DNA of 64,000 bases from Turbatrix aceti (lineage: Eukaryota > Nematoda > Chromadorea > Rhabditida > Panagrolaimidae). Positions 11,601 through 28,226 of the stretch are shown piece by piece. The notes beneath the pieces are model-generated. The model worked only from the letters and a program-made list of their open reading frames with translations. It was not told the DNA's origin and ran no database searches. The stretch is taken from the NCBI GenBank assembly GCA_963969345.1, contig OZ017766.1, positions 682,001-746,000 on the forward strand. Direction: 5' to 3'. Made by a program: the position numbers and the translations under genes. Each line of letters starts with the position of its first letter. The stretch's first letter is position 1.

Positions 11601-13789
11601 TACAACGTTTGAAAGTTTCATGTTTTTTTCAATGCCTGTGGCGATGCCCAATATTGTCAGATAAAAAGCCTGAAAAGCTAGAATCAATCTTTGGGACATG
11701 CTAAAGTCTACCAAAGTGACCGCGAGCATAAAAAACAAAAATTGGCTTCAGGGCCTTTTTTTGAACATGACACCGTGAATGCGCGCGCACGCTCTTTTTT
11801 TTGTCACTTGAAGCGAAATTGCGCGCGTTTCCTTGAGTGCGCGCCATAAAAGCCCATGGATGACCGTTTTCCGGTCACTCCTTTTTTTCGTGTGTTACGT
11901 CATTCGAAGCGCCGAAACACGGGCTACAATATATGCTATCACAATGTACTCCCCTCGGAGAACCCCGCCAGTGGTGACCAAAAAACCACACATTTTATAC
12001 GGTAATCAGCATTTACTGTAACGATAAAAAATATCTGAGTACGACTTCGTGTTCCCTGTCCCTCAAAACCCCTCTCATAAAATTTTCAGCGTTTTTCCTC
12101 TATAGCGAAGCTCGTGGCATCGATTTTTGTCAAAACCTTTCAGAAGCCAAAACTACAGAATCCGATGTGTTTAAAAATCTGTGCATCGGTGATTTAGAGG
12201 TTTTTAGGGATGGGGAACAATTCTGGCTTAAAACATTTGAAGTTGTAAAAAAGCCTTGTCGGCCGTCCGAAATCCTGTCGTGGACTGCCTCTTAAGAGAC
12301 AGTCCACGACAGGATTTCGGACCGAGAACAAGGCTTTTTTACACTTTCCAATGTTTTGAGCCAGAATTGTTCCCCACCCCTAGGAAGGTCTAAAACCGCG
12401 ATACACAGATTAAAAAAAATCGGAATCTGTAGTTTTAGGCTTCTGGAAAGTTTTGATAAAGGTTGATGCCACGCGCTGCGTTTATGAGGAAAAAAGCTGA
12501 AATTTTTTTTAGCAGGGTTTTGGGGGAAGGGGAACACGATGTCGTAGTCAGATTTTTTTTCATCGTTACAGTAAGTGCCAATTTTAGGCTTAATTTTTTG
12601 GTTTTTTGGCTACCCATAGATTGGAGGTGCCAACATTGTTATATCCTATCTTCTTCCCCGTGTTTTTACGCCTCGAATGATGTATAACACAAAATTTTAA
12701 AAGTTGGATAAAGTTGTCATTTTTGACTATTTTCGACGCGCACTCGAGTAAAAAGCGCGCGCACCCGTAACAGGAGTCAACTTTGAAAAATTGTTCTGAA
12801 GTCAGTTTTTGTTTTTAATGATTGCGGTTACTTTGTTATGCTTGGACATGTCCCAAAGATTGTTTTAAGCTACTTGTGCTCTATATTGCATAAGTTTCCG
12901 ATCAGTTACGGCATTTGAAAGTTCATGTTTCTTTTGTCGCCTGTAGCACTGCGCAAAATTAACCGATCAAAGAGAAAAGTTGCCGAAAACAATCTTTGGG
13001 ACATGTCCAAGCATAACAAAGTAACCGCAATCATTAAAAACAAAAACTTACTTCAGAACAATTTTTCAAAGTTGACTCCTGTTACGTGCGCGCGCATCAC
13101 TTTTTCGACCAGCGAGGCGAAAAAGAGACGGTGCGCGCGCTTTTTACTCAAGTGCACGTCGAAAATAGTCAAAAATGACAACTTTATCCAATTTTTAAAA
13201 TTTTGTGTTATACATCAATCGAGGCGTAAAAACACGGGAAAGAAGATTTTTAAAAATCTGTGTATCGCGGTTTTAGACCTTCCTAGGGGTGGGGAACAAT
13301 TCTGGCTCAAAACATTTGAAAGTGTAAAAAAGCCTTGTCCTCGGTCCGAAATCCTGTCGTGGACTTCAAACTCACGTGAAGCCTTCGCCAAAGCATGAAC
13401 CACGGCTCTGAAACTGCCAGTGCGTCTGACAAGGGTGTTGAGGTGATCGACGACGAGCAGGGCCTTCTGGTGGGCGAGCTGGGCCAGCTGAGTGGCCTGG
13501 TCGTTGAAAAAGGTCGCAACATCGGCCGCGGTCACAGGAGATACGTGGGCGTCCTCGAAGTGAATTCTGGAGACGAATGTGTCAGTTCTCCGTAAATCGT
13601 CATCAAAACCCACCTCTTGCCATTTGGCATAACAGAACGCAGGTCGGCGTCAACTTCCGCAAAAAGCAATACCCGGATGTCAAATCCAAGCTTGGCTGCC
13701 TTGTTGGTGAGTGCCAGCCATAGCGCTTTGCCACTGGAATCCACGTAGTCGTCGACGACGACGAGTCCGGTGTAAAGCACTGACTGCAT
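8630..13789 (-). CDS. ELP5: ELP5, Elongator accessory subunit, with a 4.3-kb transposon-filled intron
   Basis: Exons 13789-13614, 13566-13376 and 9105-8630 join in frame to 280 aa; human ELP5 is about 300-316. The RecA-like N-terminal half shows GLVVVDDYVDSSGKALWLAL and the strand ALLVVDHLNTLVRRTG. The C-terminal end has the ELP5 signature: RKERAAVVLPYTR, then GAKIEYFADKDDDLDDSDPEEE. ELP5 forms the ELP4-5-6 ring of Elongator, needed for wobble-uridine modification of tRNA in the cytoplasm. The intron 9106-13375 is almost wholly mobile DNA. About 35-40 residues expected between KAS and ICPVLVRF (the strand usually reading like LLHxDLH) are missing. Either a small exon is hidden in the repeats or this lineage lost it. 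The ATG lies 18 nt after a TTGCAG site. Confidence 0.85.
9136..9252. repeat. Fragment of the CCCCG-word MITE family
   Basis: A short array of CCCCGTCCCC / CCCCGGCGGGG words resembles the interior of the element at 22646-23041. It is cut off by the TTAA element that begins at 9253. No intact termini remain. Confidence 0.5.
9253..9544. mobile_element. Short TTAA fold-back element in the ELP5 intron
   Basis: 292 bp from TTAA at 9253-9256 to TTAA at 9541-9544. The inverted ends are TTAAGAGGCAGTCTGTGACA and TGTCACAGACTAGCTTTTAA. The ends relate to those at 10936 and 12292 but carry a different body. Confidence 0.7.
9545..10935. other. Possible LTR-retrotransposon remnant (ELP5 intron)
   Basis: This more GC-balanced block differs from its surroundings. 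Sequence near 10120-10150 (TTTAATAAATCAAG, then GTCAATAAA) resembles the R/U5 part of an LTR. The 10560-10640 stretch resembles a 5' leader. It is interrupted by the MITE at 10153-10435. A minus-strand open frame (9938-9534) has hydrophobic segments but no recognisable domain. No reverse transcriptase or integrase motif was found. Confidence 0.25.
10153..10435. mobile_element. CCCGCACT-terminus MITE, copy 1
   Basis: 283 bp with inverted ends of about 40 bp starting CCCGCACTAGCATAACGAGC. The interior (CGAAAATGAAGGAGCACAAT) matches the copy at 41523-41774. Flanks read AA on both sides, so the duplication is unresolved. Confidence 0.7.
10936..12295. mobile_element. TTAA fold-back element, family A, copy 1
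   Basis: 1,360 bp and palindromic, with ends TTAAGAGACAGTCCACGACA and its complement ending CTCTTAA. The arms pair almost along their whole length, including matched GTTCCCCACCCC blocks. The middle carries the shared core (GGCATGTCCC ... TTCAGGGCC ... GAACATGACTCC) in both orientations and GCGCGC-rich segments. The right TTAA (12292-12295) is also the left end of the next element. Confidence 0.85.
12292..13365. mobile_element. TTAA fold-back element, family A, copy 2, right end short
   Basis: The left end is TTAAGAGACAGTCCACGACA. The right end stops at CCTGTCGTGGACT, about 10 bp short of TTAA, a few bases from the ELP5 exon-2 donor (GTGAGT at 13370-13375). The shared core occurs in both arms (about 12770-12900 and 12990-13090). 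Sequence differs from copy 1 throughout, so the two are separate insertions, not one duplicated unit. Confidence 0.8.
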
Positions 13790-14159
13790 TCACCACACGT
13801 CAAAACCCTGCAACCACGGTTCTTCAACCGCCAAGATTCTGCTTTTTCGATGTCGATTCCATCGGTGCCAGTGCCGTCCTGCTCCCCCCTCCCCGCAACA
13901 GATATGCGACATCCGATGGCTTGGTACGCCACGCCTGAACAAAGCGCCTCGTGTCACCTGTCTCGTCACGATTGCATCATTTAAACGGGAATAAAAAACG
14001 AAGCATCGTAATACAATAAATCCAGTGAATCGAGTGTAGGAGCACAAAAAACAACGCAGAAATAGGTGGAAGAAAACAAAAAAGTTGATGCTCAGGGCGA
14101 GAAACCAACTCGATGGGTGGTCCATGCGAGGTGCTGTCCGAGTGCTTCCATGGCGACCG
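13790..14159. other. ELP5-CHD4 intergenic region
   Basis: 370 bp between the CHD4 stop and the ELP5 ATG on the same strand. It contains a TTGCAG acceptor-like site 18 nt before the ELP5 ATG and the motif TGACGAGACAGGTGAC (minus strand, 13953-13968), also found upstream of WDR3. No TATA box is evident. Confidence 0.45.
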
Positions 14160-20769
<6,610 letters not shown>

Positions 20770-22448
20770 GTTGGAAGCAGCGTGAGAGATCAAATTGCTC
20801 ACTTCTGCAAGTTTTTGTTCATTACAACATAACGTAAATTTGACAAATAAACACGTGAAAGCATGAAAAGCCGCAGAAACACAAAATACGTTAACCGAAT
20901 GGGGATGGAAAGCGTCAACGCAACATCGATCCGACGACCAAATGAATCACAAATTCCAAAAAAGCAGCAAAAATGCAATGCATTTTAAAAATATACGGTA
21001 ATTGAAAAGTCTCGTCGCGATTTTTTCACCTACAAAACATTTTTTGCCTACCGTCTTTCGTGTTTTTTCCGTTTTGTTGGGCCTAGATTCTGTCGGTTTT
21101 ATGAAAACGGTGTCAGTTCAACAAATGTTATTGCTGTCTTTCATGGAAGGTGCTTCCTGGTCAACTGGATACTAATTTGCCACGATCAAACAGCGTCGTT
21201 CATCACTTTTTTTGCGGCAATGTGAGATCGTACTTTTTGGAAGGACCAAACATTCCACGTCACAGTAAGATTTCGATGTTCGGTTCCCCGAGCAAAAAAA
21301 AACAGAAAAGGGCACAAGGTGAGGTTTCCGAGGCGCATATCTTTCGGGAAACACAGCGAGCGTTCAAGAAACCGCATAACAAACAAACCGCATAACAAAT
21401 CAAGATGCAGCGATGAACCGGACGAGGGTTCATAAAGCTACAGAAACCAAATTCTATCAAACAAAAGCATGATTTTTTAAAACCCAGAAACCAATTCGTT
21501 AGTTACTCAAATCTTCGCGCCAATTTCCGCATTGCCTTTTTTGAACAAATAAAGCAAATCAATAGCGCAAAAGACGACAACAACGTCCTCGGACACCGCC
21601 ACCACTTCATCTCCCCCGCCTGCGCTGCCTCTGCTGCTTCCCCGGCAACCTCTCGCAAAACGCGGTGACAGCGATGTGGACTAAACTCAGAGGAAGGATT
21701 GCAAGCAAATAAGATTTTGATACTTCACGTGAGTGTTTGATTCATGAATGGGCTCAAATTAGCAGCAACGGTGTGTCCTGGAGTTTTCAATAATGTTGTA
21801 TCTGTATTTTGCTGGGTTCTGATCACCAGTCATCGAAATCCACTGTTCAGACTCTAAAAATCTACTCAGCGCTCAAAGATCCCCAAAAGCAGTAAAAAAT
21901 GCTATCAAACTGGAAAACCAGTTCAAACCTCCTGCAAAAACACAGAAATCGTGCAGAGAACCCCGAGGAAGCAAAAACAACCAAAGTTATCCTCAAATGC
22001 CCATTTTTCACCGAAGCTTCCGCAAACACCTAAAAAATTTGCCAACAATCTAGCACCCTTACAGTAGACCAAATAAGGGCGGTCAAATGGGTAACGGTAG
22101 GTAGAGATGCCGGATCAGGGTAAGAAGTATCCAGGAATTACCGGTCATCAAGTAACGCTTTCGCGTATGGTTGTCGTCGTCAAAGTGTTCTGCCAACGAG
22201 TGGAACACCAAAGCTGCTCCGAAGCATTGTCTGTCGTCTCTCGCATTTTTGCTTCTTTTTTTTGTCTGCGTTTCTCTCACACATCTGTTGTGTCGTATAT
22301 CGTAAAACACAACGAGAGTGCATATGCGCAGTAAGAGTGTACAGACAACAAAGGATATAAAACTGTTGACCGACGCACATACAAAAGTAAAGCAAACGTG
22401 CGCATATCGTACATCCGTCACACACACGTTAAACGCTTGTTCGAACCT
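20770..22448. other. Upstream region of CHD4, no gene recognised
   Basis: About 1.7 kb of A/T-rich sequence. Open frames at 21150-21395 and 22083-22478 have no supporting features. No TATA box or repeat family shared with other parts of the window was recognised. Confidence 0.4.
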
Positions 22449-22629
22449 AGAAAACATAGTATTTTGAGTAAAAACCAATAATTTATGTCGGTTATATAAC
22501 GATTGGCTGCTATTTTTTTGGATAAAAATTCGAAAATAATGGATAATTTCGGTCCGGCCAGCCCAAGCCCGGGCTTTCGACGGGCCGAGCCGGGCCTGGG
22601 CCTAAAAATTAGGTCCGTTTTCATGCCTG
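22449..22629. repeat. Partial GGCCCGGG-family hAT-like MITE
   Basis: One half of the 42392-42714 family: GAAAACATAGTATTTTGAG through the GGCCCGG-rich end to TTTTCATGCCTGG. The opposite terminus is missing. The next MITE starts 17 bp beyond it. Confidence 0.65.
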
Positions 22630-22645
22630 GTTCGAACCCGTAAAG

Positions 22646-23041
22646 TAGGGTTCAAACCCCCCCCCCCCGCCCCCCTCGGGGATCCCCGCGGAGGTGAACC
22701 CGACCATTTGTGACCCCCGTCGGGGAGTAAATCCTCCGCCCCCGACAGATTCTGCCCCCGACAATAAGCAAAATTTATCGTTAAACGCGGAAAAACGTTC
22801 AAAAACAACACAAATAGACAAAAAACAGAGCAAAATACGAAAAATTTGTTCAAAATATGCCTCAGTTTTCGTTTTAAGATAAAATTGACACCTTTTTTTC
22901 TTCTTTTTCATGGGACTCGGGGGCAATTACCCCCGTCCCTGCCGACTTCTGCCCCCCCTCGGGGGCAGAATTCCCCCGACACCTCTGCCCCCGACTACCC
23001 CCGTCCCCGACCCGATACAGGGGGGGGGGGTTCGAACCCTA
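22646..23041. mobile_element. hAT-like MITE, CCCCG word family
   Basis: 396 bp with termini TAGGGTTCAAACC / GGTTCGAACCCTA and a perfect 8-bp target duplication CCGTAAAG (22638-22645, 23042-23049). Both ends are rich in CCCCCGTCCCCG/CGGGGG words. Confidence 0.85.
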
Positions 23042-23109
23042 CCGTAAAGCATCCATCTGTCATGCGTGTCTCGCATCTTTTCCCCTCTCCTTCTCTCAGA
23101 GTTGTTCGA

Positions 23110-24003
23110 TGCTCACCAAATTGCTCCTGCTCACTGCTCGCTCCTGCTCAGCTCACGAGCGCGAGCGGAGCGAGCGCGAAAAACTGGAGTGCTCAATGAG
23201 CGTGAGCAGAGCGAGCACGAAAAATTGAATTGCTCAAAGAGCGCGAGCAGAGCGAGCAAGAGAAATTTTTAAAATGAGCACTGCTCACTATAAATTTAGT
23301 GCTACAAATATTAAAATACTGGTAGTTTCGATCAAAAACACGATGTTGGGGGTATCTCCAAGCAGTGTAACATCGCCTTCGCCTTCATCGCCCCCGGAGG
23401 CGCCTTCAGATCGCCTTCGCCTCCGGAGGCGAAGGCGAAGGCGAAGGCAAAAAATTGATCGCCTCCAATTGCCTTCGCCTCCATCGCCTTCAGACCTTTA
23501 CAATTTTGAACAAAAAATCTGAATGGCTTTAAATTCTAACCACAAATAGTCAAAAAACAGTTTTACCACTTTATTTAATAGAATTAAAAGCCTTCTATTA
23601 TCATAATTTCGCTTTCTGCTATGATTTTGTAAGAGAAAATTTGAGATTTGACACCAAAGGCGCCTCTGATCGCCTCCGTCTCTGGAGGCGCCTTCATCGC
23701 CTTCGCCTTCGCCTCCGGAGGCGAAGGCGAAGGCAATAATTTTGGTTTGCGTTACACTGCCTCCAAGCAATATGCGGTCTTTCTTTTCGTGAGGGACTGA
23801 ATTTGTGACTCAAAATTCATATTTTTATGTGTGAGCCGTGTTTGCTCGCTCATGCTCGACTCACGACCGTGAGCAGAGCAAGGGCAGAGAATCTGAGAAT
23901 AAAAGAGCGCGAGCGGAGCGAGCGCGAAAATTTTAGGAACAAAGAGCATGAGCAGAGCGAGCACGGAAAATTGAATTGCTCAAAGAGCGCGAGCAGAGCG
24001 CTG
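23110..24003. repeat. GAGCGCGAGC-word repeat, interrupted by a MITE
   Basis: Inverted arrays of GAGCGCGAGCGGAGCGAGC and GAGCAGAGCGAGC words lie at about 23110-23290 and 23840-24003, with the 397-bp MITE between them. This looks like an older word-array element, related to the one at 52898, split by a younger insertion. Outer termini were not identified. Confidence 0.5.
23363..23759. mobile_element. hAT-like MITE, GGCGAAGGC word family, copy 1
   Basis: 397 bp with termini CAGTGTAAC / GTTACACTG. Flanks TCTCCAAG and CCTCCAAG agree at 7 of 8 positions. Ends are arrays of GCCTTCGCC/GGCGAAGGC around an A/T-rich middle. It has the same length as, and opposite orientation to, the copy at 53778-54174. 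Confidence 0.85.
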
Positions 24004-25523
24004 AAAATGGTCGAATTGAACAACTCTGCCTTCTCTTGCTTTTCCGACCGACGACTTGGTAGAGTCAAATTATGCATCAATTATTTTTTTTGTGCATTTT
24101 CTTTCCGATAAGCAAGCTCCTCTACGAATACGAAAAAACAATATTCAGATTAATTTTTTAAATTATTTTTAAATTGAAAATTGGAGTAATTTTGGGGAAA
24201 ACCAAGCCTAAAAAAGGAATTGGTTAAACGAAAGAAAAGGAACGACACGCACGAGGGGTACTTCGTTTGCAATTTTGCAAATAGGACAAAACATAGGGCG
24301 AAATTAGTCTTTTTTTTTGGGGCAAAAACAATTGTGCTTTGACCTAATTACAATACACAAATCCGCGTAACCCTAAAAAATTAAATTGCGCGTACATAAA
24401 AATCCTATCAAATTTCTGTAAAATCATCTGTCAAGAGTTCAAAGTTCCGACTAGAAGCAAAAAATATGTGTTATACCAATTTGGCCCAAAAAATCATTTT
24501 TGATTCTATTAAAAAAAGAAATTTGTAGCATTTAGTTCCAAAGGTAAAAAAATGTATTATACAACAGAAATGATTTTGATATTTCAAATTTTTTGGCATT
24601 GTGATGTTAAAACATTTCTTTATGGTTTTCAAAAAATGACGTCGAGCACATTCAACGATGGAAAAAAATTCGCGTCCATAGCTTACATCAGGATAAAATC
24701 GATGACACCGATTTGCCCTTAATCAGACCCAATTAAAAAAATCTAAATGGATGAAAAACTATCAAAAACAATCAATAACATCGCAACAAGTAAATGATGT
24801 GACAGTCAACCAAAAAATGAATTGTTACCCTTTTTGCCCGGAAATCCCATGACAAAGGCGGAAGTTACGATAGAAGACAAAAATGACTGTACCATACGAG
24901 AGAAGATAAAGCAACGCTTCTTCTTCGCTACCACTTGGTTTGGTCATTTTCATTCTCTCTATCCACCGAGAGTTTGGCTGAGGCCGGCTGTCCCATTTTG
25001 AGTTCTCCAAAGCATCGAGGGCTCCTCGCGTTCTTTTGCACCCACGACACGGAGGAAACTACCGCCGCCACCGACAAAAATGACACACGTTGTTCGCTGT
25101 GCAGCGAACAGCGCAAGAAGGAAAGCCAGGGCAGGCAGAAGGCTCAAGCTCACTTATGGCCGCTGAGATTGGAGATGGCAGGTCGGTGCATAGACATCCA
25201 CATAACACCTGTGAAATCCCGCCTAGGAGTATTTAAGAAAACATTTAAAAAATTGTCAACAAAAAAATTATCTGCGCAACGTTTTTTTCGTGTGACGCTG
25301 TTTTTAAAGTTTGTATATGAAAAATGTTAAATGATAGCACTAAACATTTTGTACAACAAAAAAAATATTGTTGACCAAAATTTTCGATAACAGCCGCAAA
25401 AAAATATTTTGCAAAAAACGGCTAGTAATTTTTGGTGCATGATCTATATATATGAAATCCGTTTTTCAATACCGATCTGCGTAGATTTGAGCTCAAGCGC
25501 ATTCTCTGCTGAGTTGTTGGCAC
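24004..25523. other. No gene recognised
   Basis: About 1.5 kb of A/T-rich sequence. A plus-strand open frame at 24935-25330 is antisense to several short frames and has no domain or splice context. Confidence 0.4.
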
Positions 25524-25809
25524 CAGACATGAAAACTGGCTTAATTTTTATGCCCAGGCCCGGCCCGAAATATCCATTCTGTATTTTTTCCAAATTTTTA
25601 TCCAAAAAATTAGCAACCAACTATTATATGAATTACATAAATTACTGGTTTTTACTCAAAATACTATGTTTTCTATCTGTAGAGACTAAATTTTGTTAAA
25701 AATAACCAAAATACAGTTAATTTTTCGTATTTTTTACATTATTTATTAAATAACGGGCCAAAACGGGCTTTTCCGGGCCTACTGAAAAGTCACAGGCCCG
25801 CCCATGTCT
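25524..25809. mobile_element. GGCCCGGG-family hAT-like MITE copy
   Basis: 286 bp from CAGACATGAAAACTGGC to a worn end CCCATGTCT. The interior is collinear with 42392-42714 but lacks part of the GC-rich arm. No clear target duplication. A half Harbinger-like MITE follows within a few bases. Confidence 0.7.
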
Positions 25810-25814
25810 TTTCA

Positions 25815-26087
25815 AAAAACACAAAAAATTATTGTGTTTGTGTTTTTTAAAGAAACCTTTTCGGAGTCGGTCATGTAAAAAAAATTGGTATATTGGAGCA
25901 AAATCAGTCAGTTTTCAGCGCATTTTGACAAAAAAACTGAAATTTAGAAAATTCGTAAGCCAATTTTTGAAATTTTTGAATGCCGTCATTTTTACCAGGT
26001 ACCCCCCTCCCCCCCCATCATTTTCCGTCATTTTTGGACGAACCCCCCTCCCCCTCTCTCGCAATGACGTAATTTCTGGACAAGCCC
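25815..26087. mobile_element. Half copy of PIF/Harbinger-like MITE in the epsin 3' UTR
   Basis: Reverse-complement match to the left half of 28249-28742, ending in GGACAAGCCC at 26087 followed by TTA (26088-26090). The other half is missing. The terminus lies 6 bp beyond the epsin stop codon. Confidence 0.75.
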
Positions 26088-26093
26088 TTACGG

Positions 26094-27511
26094 CTAAAAA
26101 TCAGTAGGTGCACGGCGACTTGGCTGCCATGCAGGATCAAAGGTGTTGAGAGCCGCCTGATGCTGGTCCTGCTGCGAAAACACCTGATGACCCTTATTCG
26201 ACCCAACAAAACGCTGCTGCGTTGCAGTAGCAGACGATGAAGAAGCTGCGGTAATCATGGGTACATAACTGCTGGAAGAACAGGCGCCGTGGACTTGCCG
26301 GCCATCACCCCCCACAGAAGGCGTAATCCACGAAAAAGGATCGCTTTTCGGAAGCCAGGAGAAAACCTGGTCGGAGGAGCAAAACTGGGGTTGATGATTG
26401 AGGAAGGGATTTGCTGGAAAAAACAACAAAATGCACCAGCCCTAAAAATCGAAATAAAAACGAAACTCACTGTGAGTAGCAACTTCAGCTCGCGGAAGCA
26501 CATCCGACGCAATCATCGGTGCCGCAGCGGATCCAAAAGACGGTATTTCGTAGATCTCCGAGTAAACGTTGTTGTCCTCCGCCTGATCACAACCAAAGAC
26601 GTCAACAAGCAGCTCCTCCGTCATTTGACTGGGACAATCCTTCTGCTGACAACGAGTGGCATTGCTTCCAAAAAAGCCCAAATCGACAGCAACCGGAGTG
26701 ACAGCACCAATTTTGGGCTCGAATCCAGGAGTACAGTGAGTTGGTACGTATAATTCGTCTGCCCCGGCAGGTTGAGAAGAACAAGCGGATTTGAGCAAGT
26801 CAGCAACGTCAACAAGGGTTTCGTCTTTTGTTTTAACGACTTTCGGAGAAGTAGTGATGGGTTTGGATTGCATAGACTTGACACTTTCATCGAGTGCAAG
26901 CTAAAATACGTGAAAGGTGATATTTTTTGTCTTGAAACGAAAAAACATTTTTTTGTAAAAAACCCACCTTGAGCAAGGGATCACTTTTCATATCCTCAAT
27001 ATCCTTAACGGATCGCTCAATGGCAATGTTCAACTGCTCTTCTTCACTGAGTGCCAGAGTCGCCGCTGCACTGCTGTTGTGCCTGCGTCGACACCGGTCG
27101 CTGGCATTGGAAGTTAGCCGGGCCCGATCCGTGCTTCTTGCTTCGGCTAGCCAACGGTCATCCAGAAGGCGGTCAGCGAGGTCGGATGCCTTTTGACGAA
27201 TGTCACGGTCATGCAAGCGGTTGCTGATTGTGGCATTTCGTGTCACGTACGTGACAGCCGCGCCGTAGCCGTATTCACGAAGACTCTCGACGTAGACAAT
27301 GTTGTTACGGCAGAATTCAACTACCGAGTGGTGACCGGACACAACTAGAAATTCAAGAAGGCAGAGGCTCTTGTAGACGTGCCGCCATTGACGAACGTCA
27401 TCGAGTCGTCTGAAGACCATCAGCATGATTTCGTTTCGTTGAATTGGACTGTTGTGGGTCATGGCGGCAATTTCTTGCAACAATTGAGGATGAGTAAAAG
27501 CGTCGTCATTG
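26094..27511 (-). CDS. Epsin-like ENTH-domain endocytic adaptor (5' exon not found)
   Basis: Three exons (27511-26968, 26900-26471, 26413-26094) give about 431 residues. The ENTH domain begins mid-helix with NDDAFTHPQLLQEIAAMTHN and continues through WRHVYKSLCLLEFLVVSG and DIRQKASDLADRLLDD. A ubiquitin-interaction-like helix (LSEEEQLNIAIERSVKD) follows. The C-terminus is disordered with clathrin-adaptor style motifs: an EH-binding NPF (ANPFLNHQ), DPFSW and FDPAWQP. Epsins bind PtdIns(4,5)P2, ubiquitinated cargo, clathrin and AP-2 at the plasma membrane. The expected first ENTH helix (about 35 residues, ending near KVREATS) must lie on an upstream exon that contributes 3n+2 nt. I could not find it between 27512 and 34600, where repeats dominate. 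The stop is 6 bp from a MITE terminus. Confidence 0.8.
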
Positions 27512-27797
27512 CTGAAATAGGTATAATAAAACTGCTACGAAAAAGCTTGATTTTGAAGTGCAAATGACATTTTTTGGAAAAATAGAGGTTTGTCCCGGAA
27601 CCATAATGCTTCTACAGTGTGCATTGAAGCCTCCTAGCAGCTACGAATTTTACCTAACTCAAAAATGTGTAAAAATAACGCCAAACAACTGTATTTTTGG
27701 TAAAAACTCAAAGAAAAGCATATGTCGTTGCAGGACAATAAAAAAATCGTGCGATGGAGTACGGTACGTTCGAAAATGCAAAACGTAATCCTATTTT

Positions 27798-28145
27798 TTG
27801 TTTGTTTTGATTCTCAGAACTATTTTGAGACATTTCCGTGAAATTTTTATTCATAAAACTGATGCCATTCGAAATCGGACCAAACTGAAATATTGGTATA
27901 GCGACGCGCTACTACGAAAACTGAGATTCGCGCAGAAATATCCGAGCAAGACAGTTGGGCACGCCGATTATCCATCAGGACTCCTGACGGCTTGCGACCA
28001 ATGGGCCGACCTCGTACAAGGTGGGCAAGACGACTTTGCCACATACCTTCAGCCCCGTGACAAAAATAATTTCAAGCTACACCAGGTTATGGACGTGAAC
28101 GGGCCCCTCTTCGTGCAATATCTCCATTCCATAGTTTTTTTGTGA
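27798..28145 (+). CDS. Unrecognised open frame, possible retroposed fragment
   Basis: About 115 codons, opening at a TTG rather than an ATG, so the true start or upstream exon is unknown. The segment from RNRTKLKYWYSDALLRKL to KNNFKLHQVMDVNGP has the balanced composition of a real protein, unlike nearby frames. I do not recognise the family. About 20 nt after the stop comes an AATAAA that runs into TTGAAATTGAAATTGAAAA. This resembles the 3' tail of a non-LTR retrotransposon or a processed copy. A preceding TTGATTCTCAG could be a splice acceptor, but no in-frame upstream exon was found. Confidence 0.35.
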   Translation: MFVLILRTILRHFREIFIHKTDAIRNRTKLKYWYSDALLRKLRFAQKYPSKTVGHADYPSGLLTACDQWADLVQGGQDDFATYLQPRDKNNFKLHQVMDVNGPLFVQYLHSIVFL

Positions 28146-28226
28146 ATTGGCTGTGCACGATAAAGAGAAATAAATTGAAATTGAAATTGAAAACTAAATT
28201 ATATCCTAAGGCAATCGTAATCAAGG

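Noticed and set aside
20770..20802. Start of CHD4 at 20802
   Set aside because: That codon is GTG. The first ATG in frame is 20769, downstream of an acceptor-like TTGCAG.
22631..23041. GGTTCGAACCC resembling a tRNA T-arm
   Set aside because: These are the termini of the MITE at 22646-23041 with a target duplication. No acceptor stem or anticodon arm fits.
24935..25330. Plus-strand 131-codon frame
   Set aside because: Overlapping frames exist on the other strand; no domain, no splice sites, and an unrelated A-rich tail.
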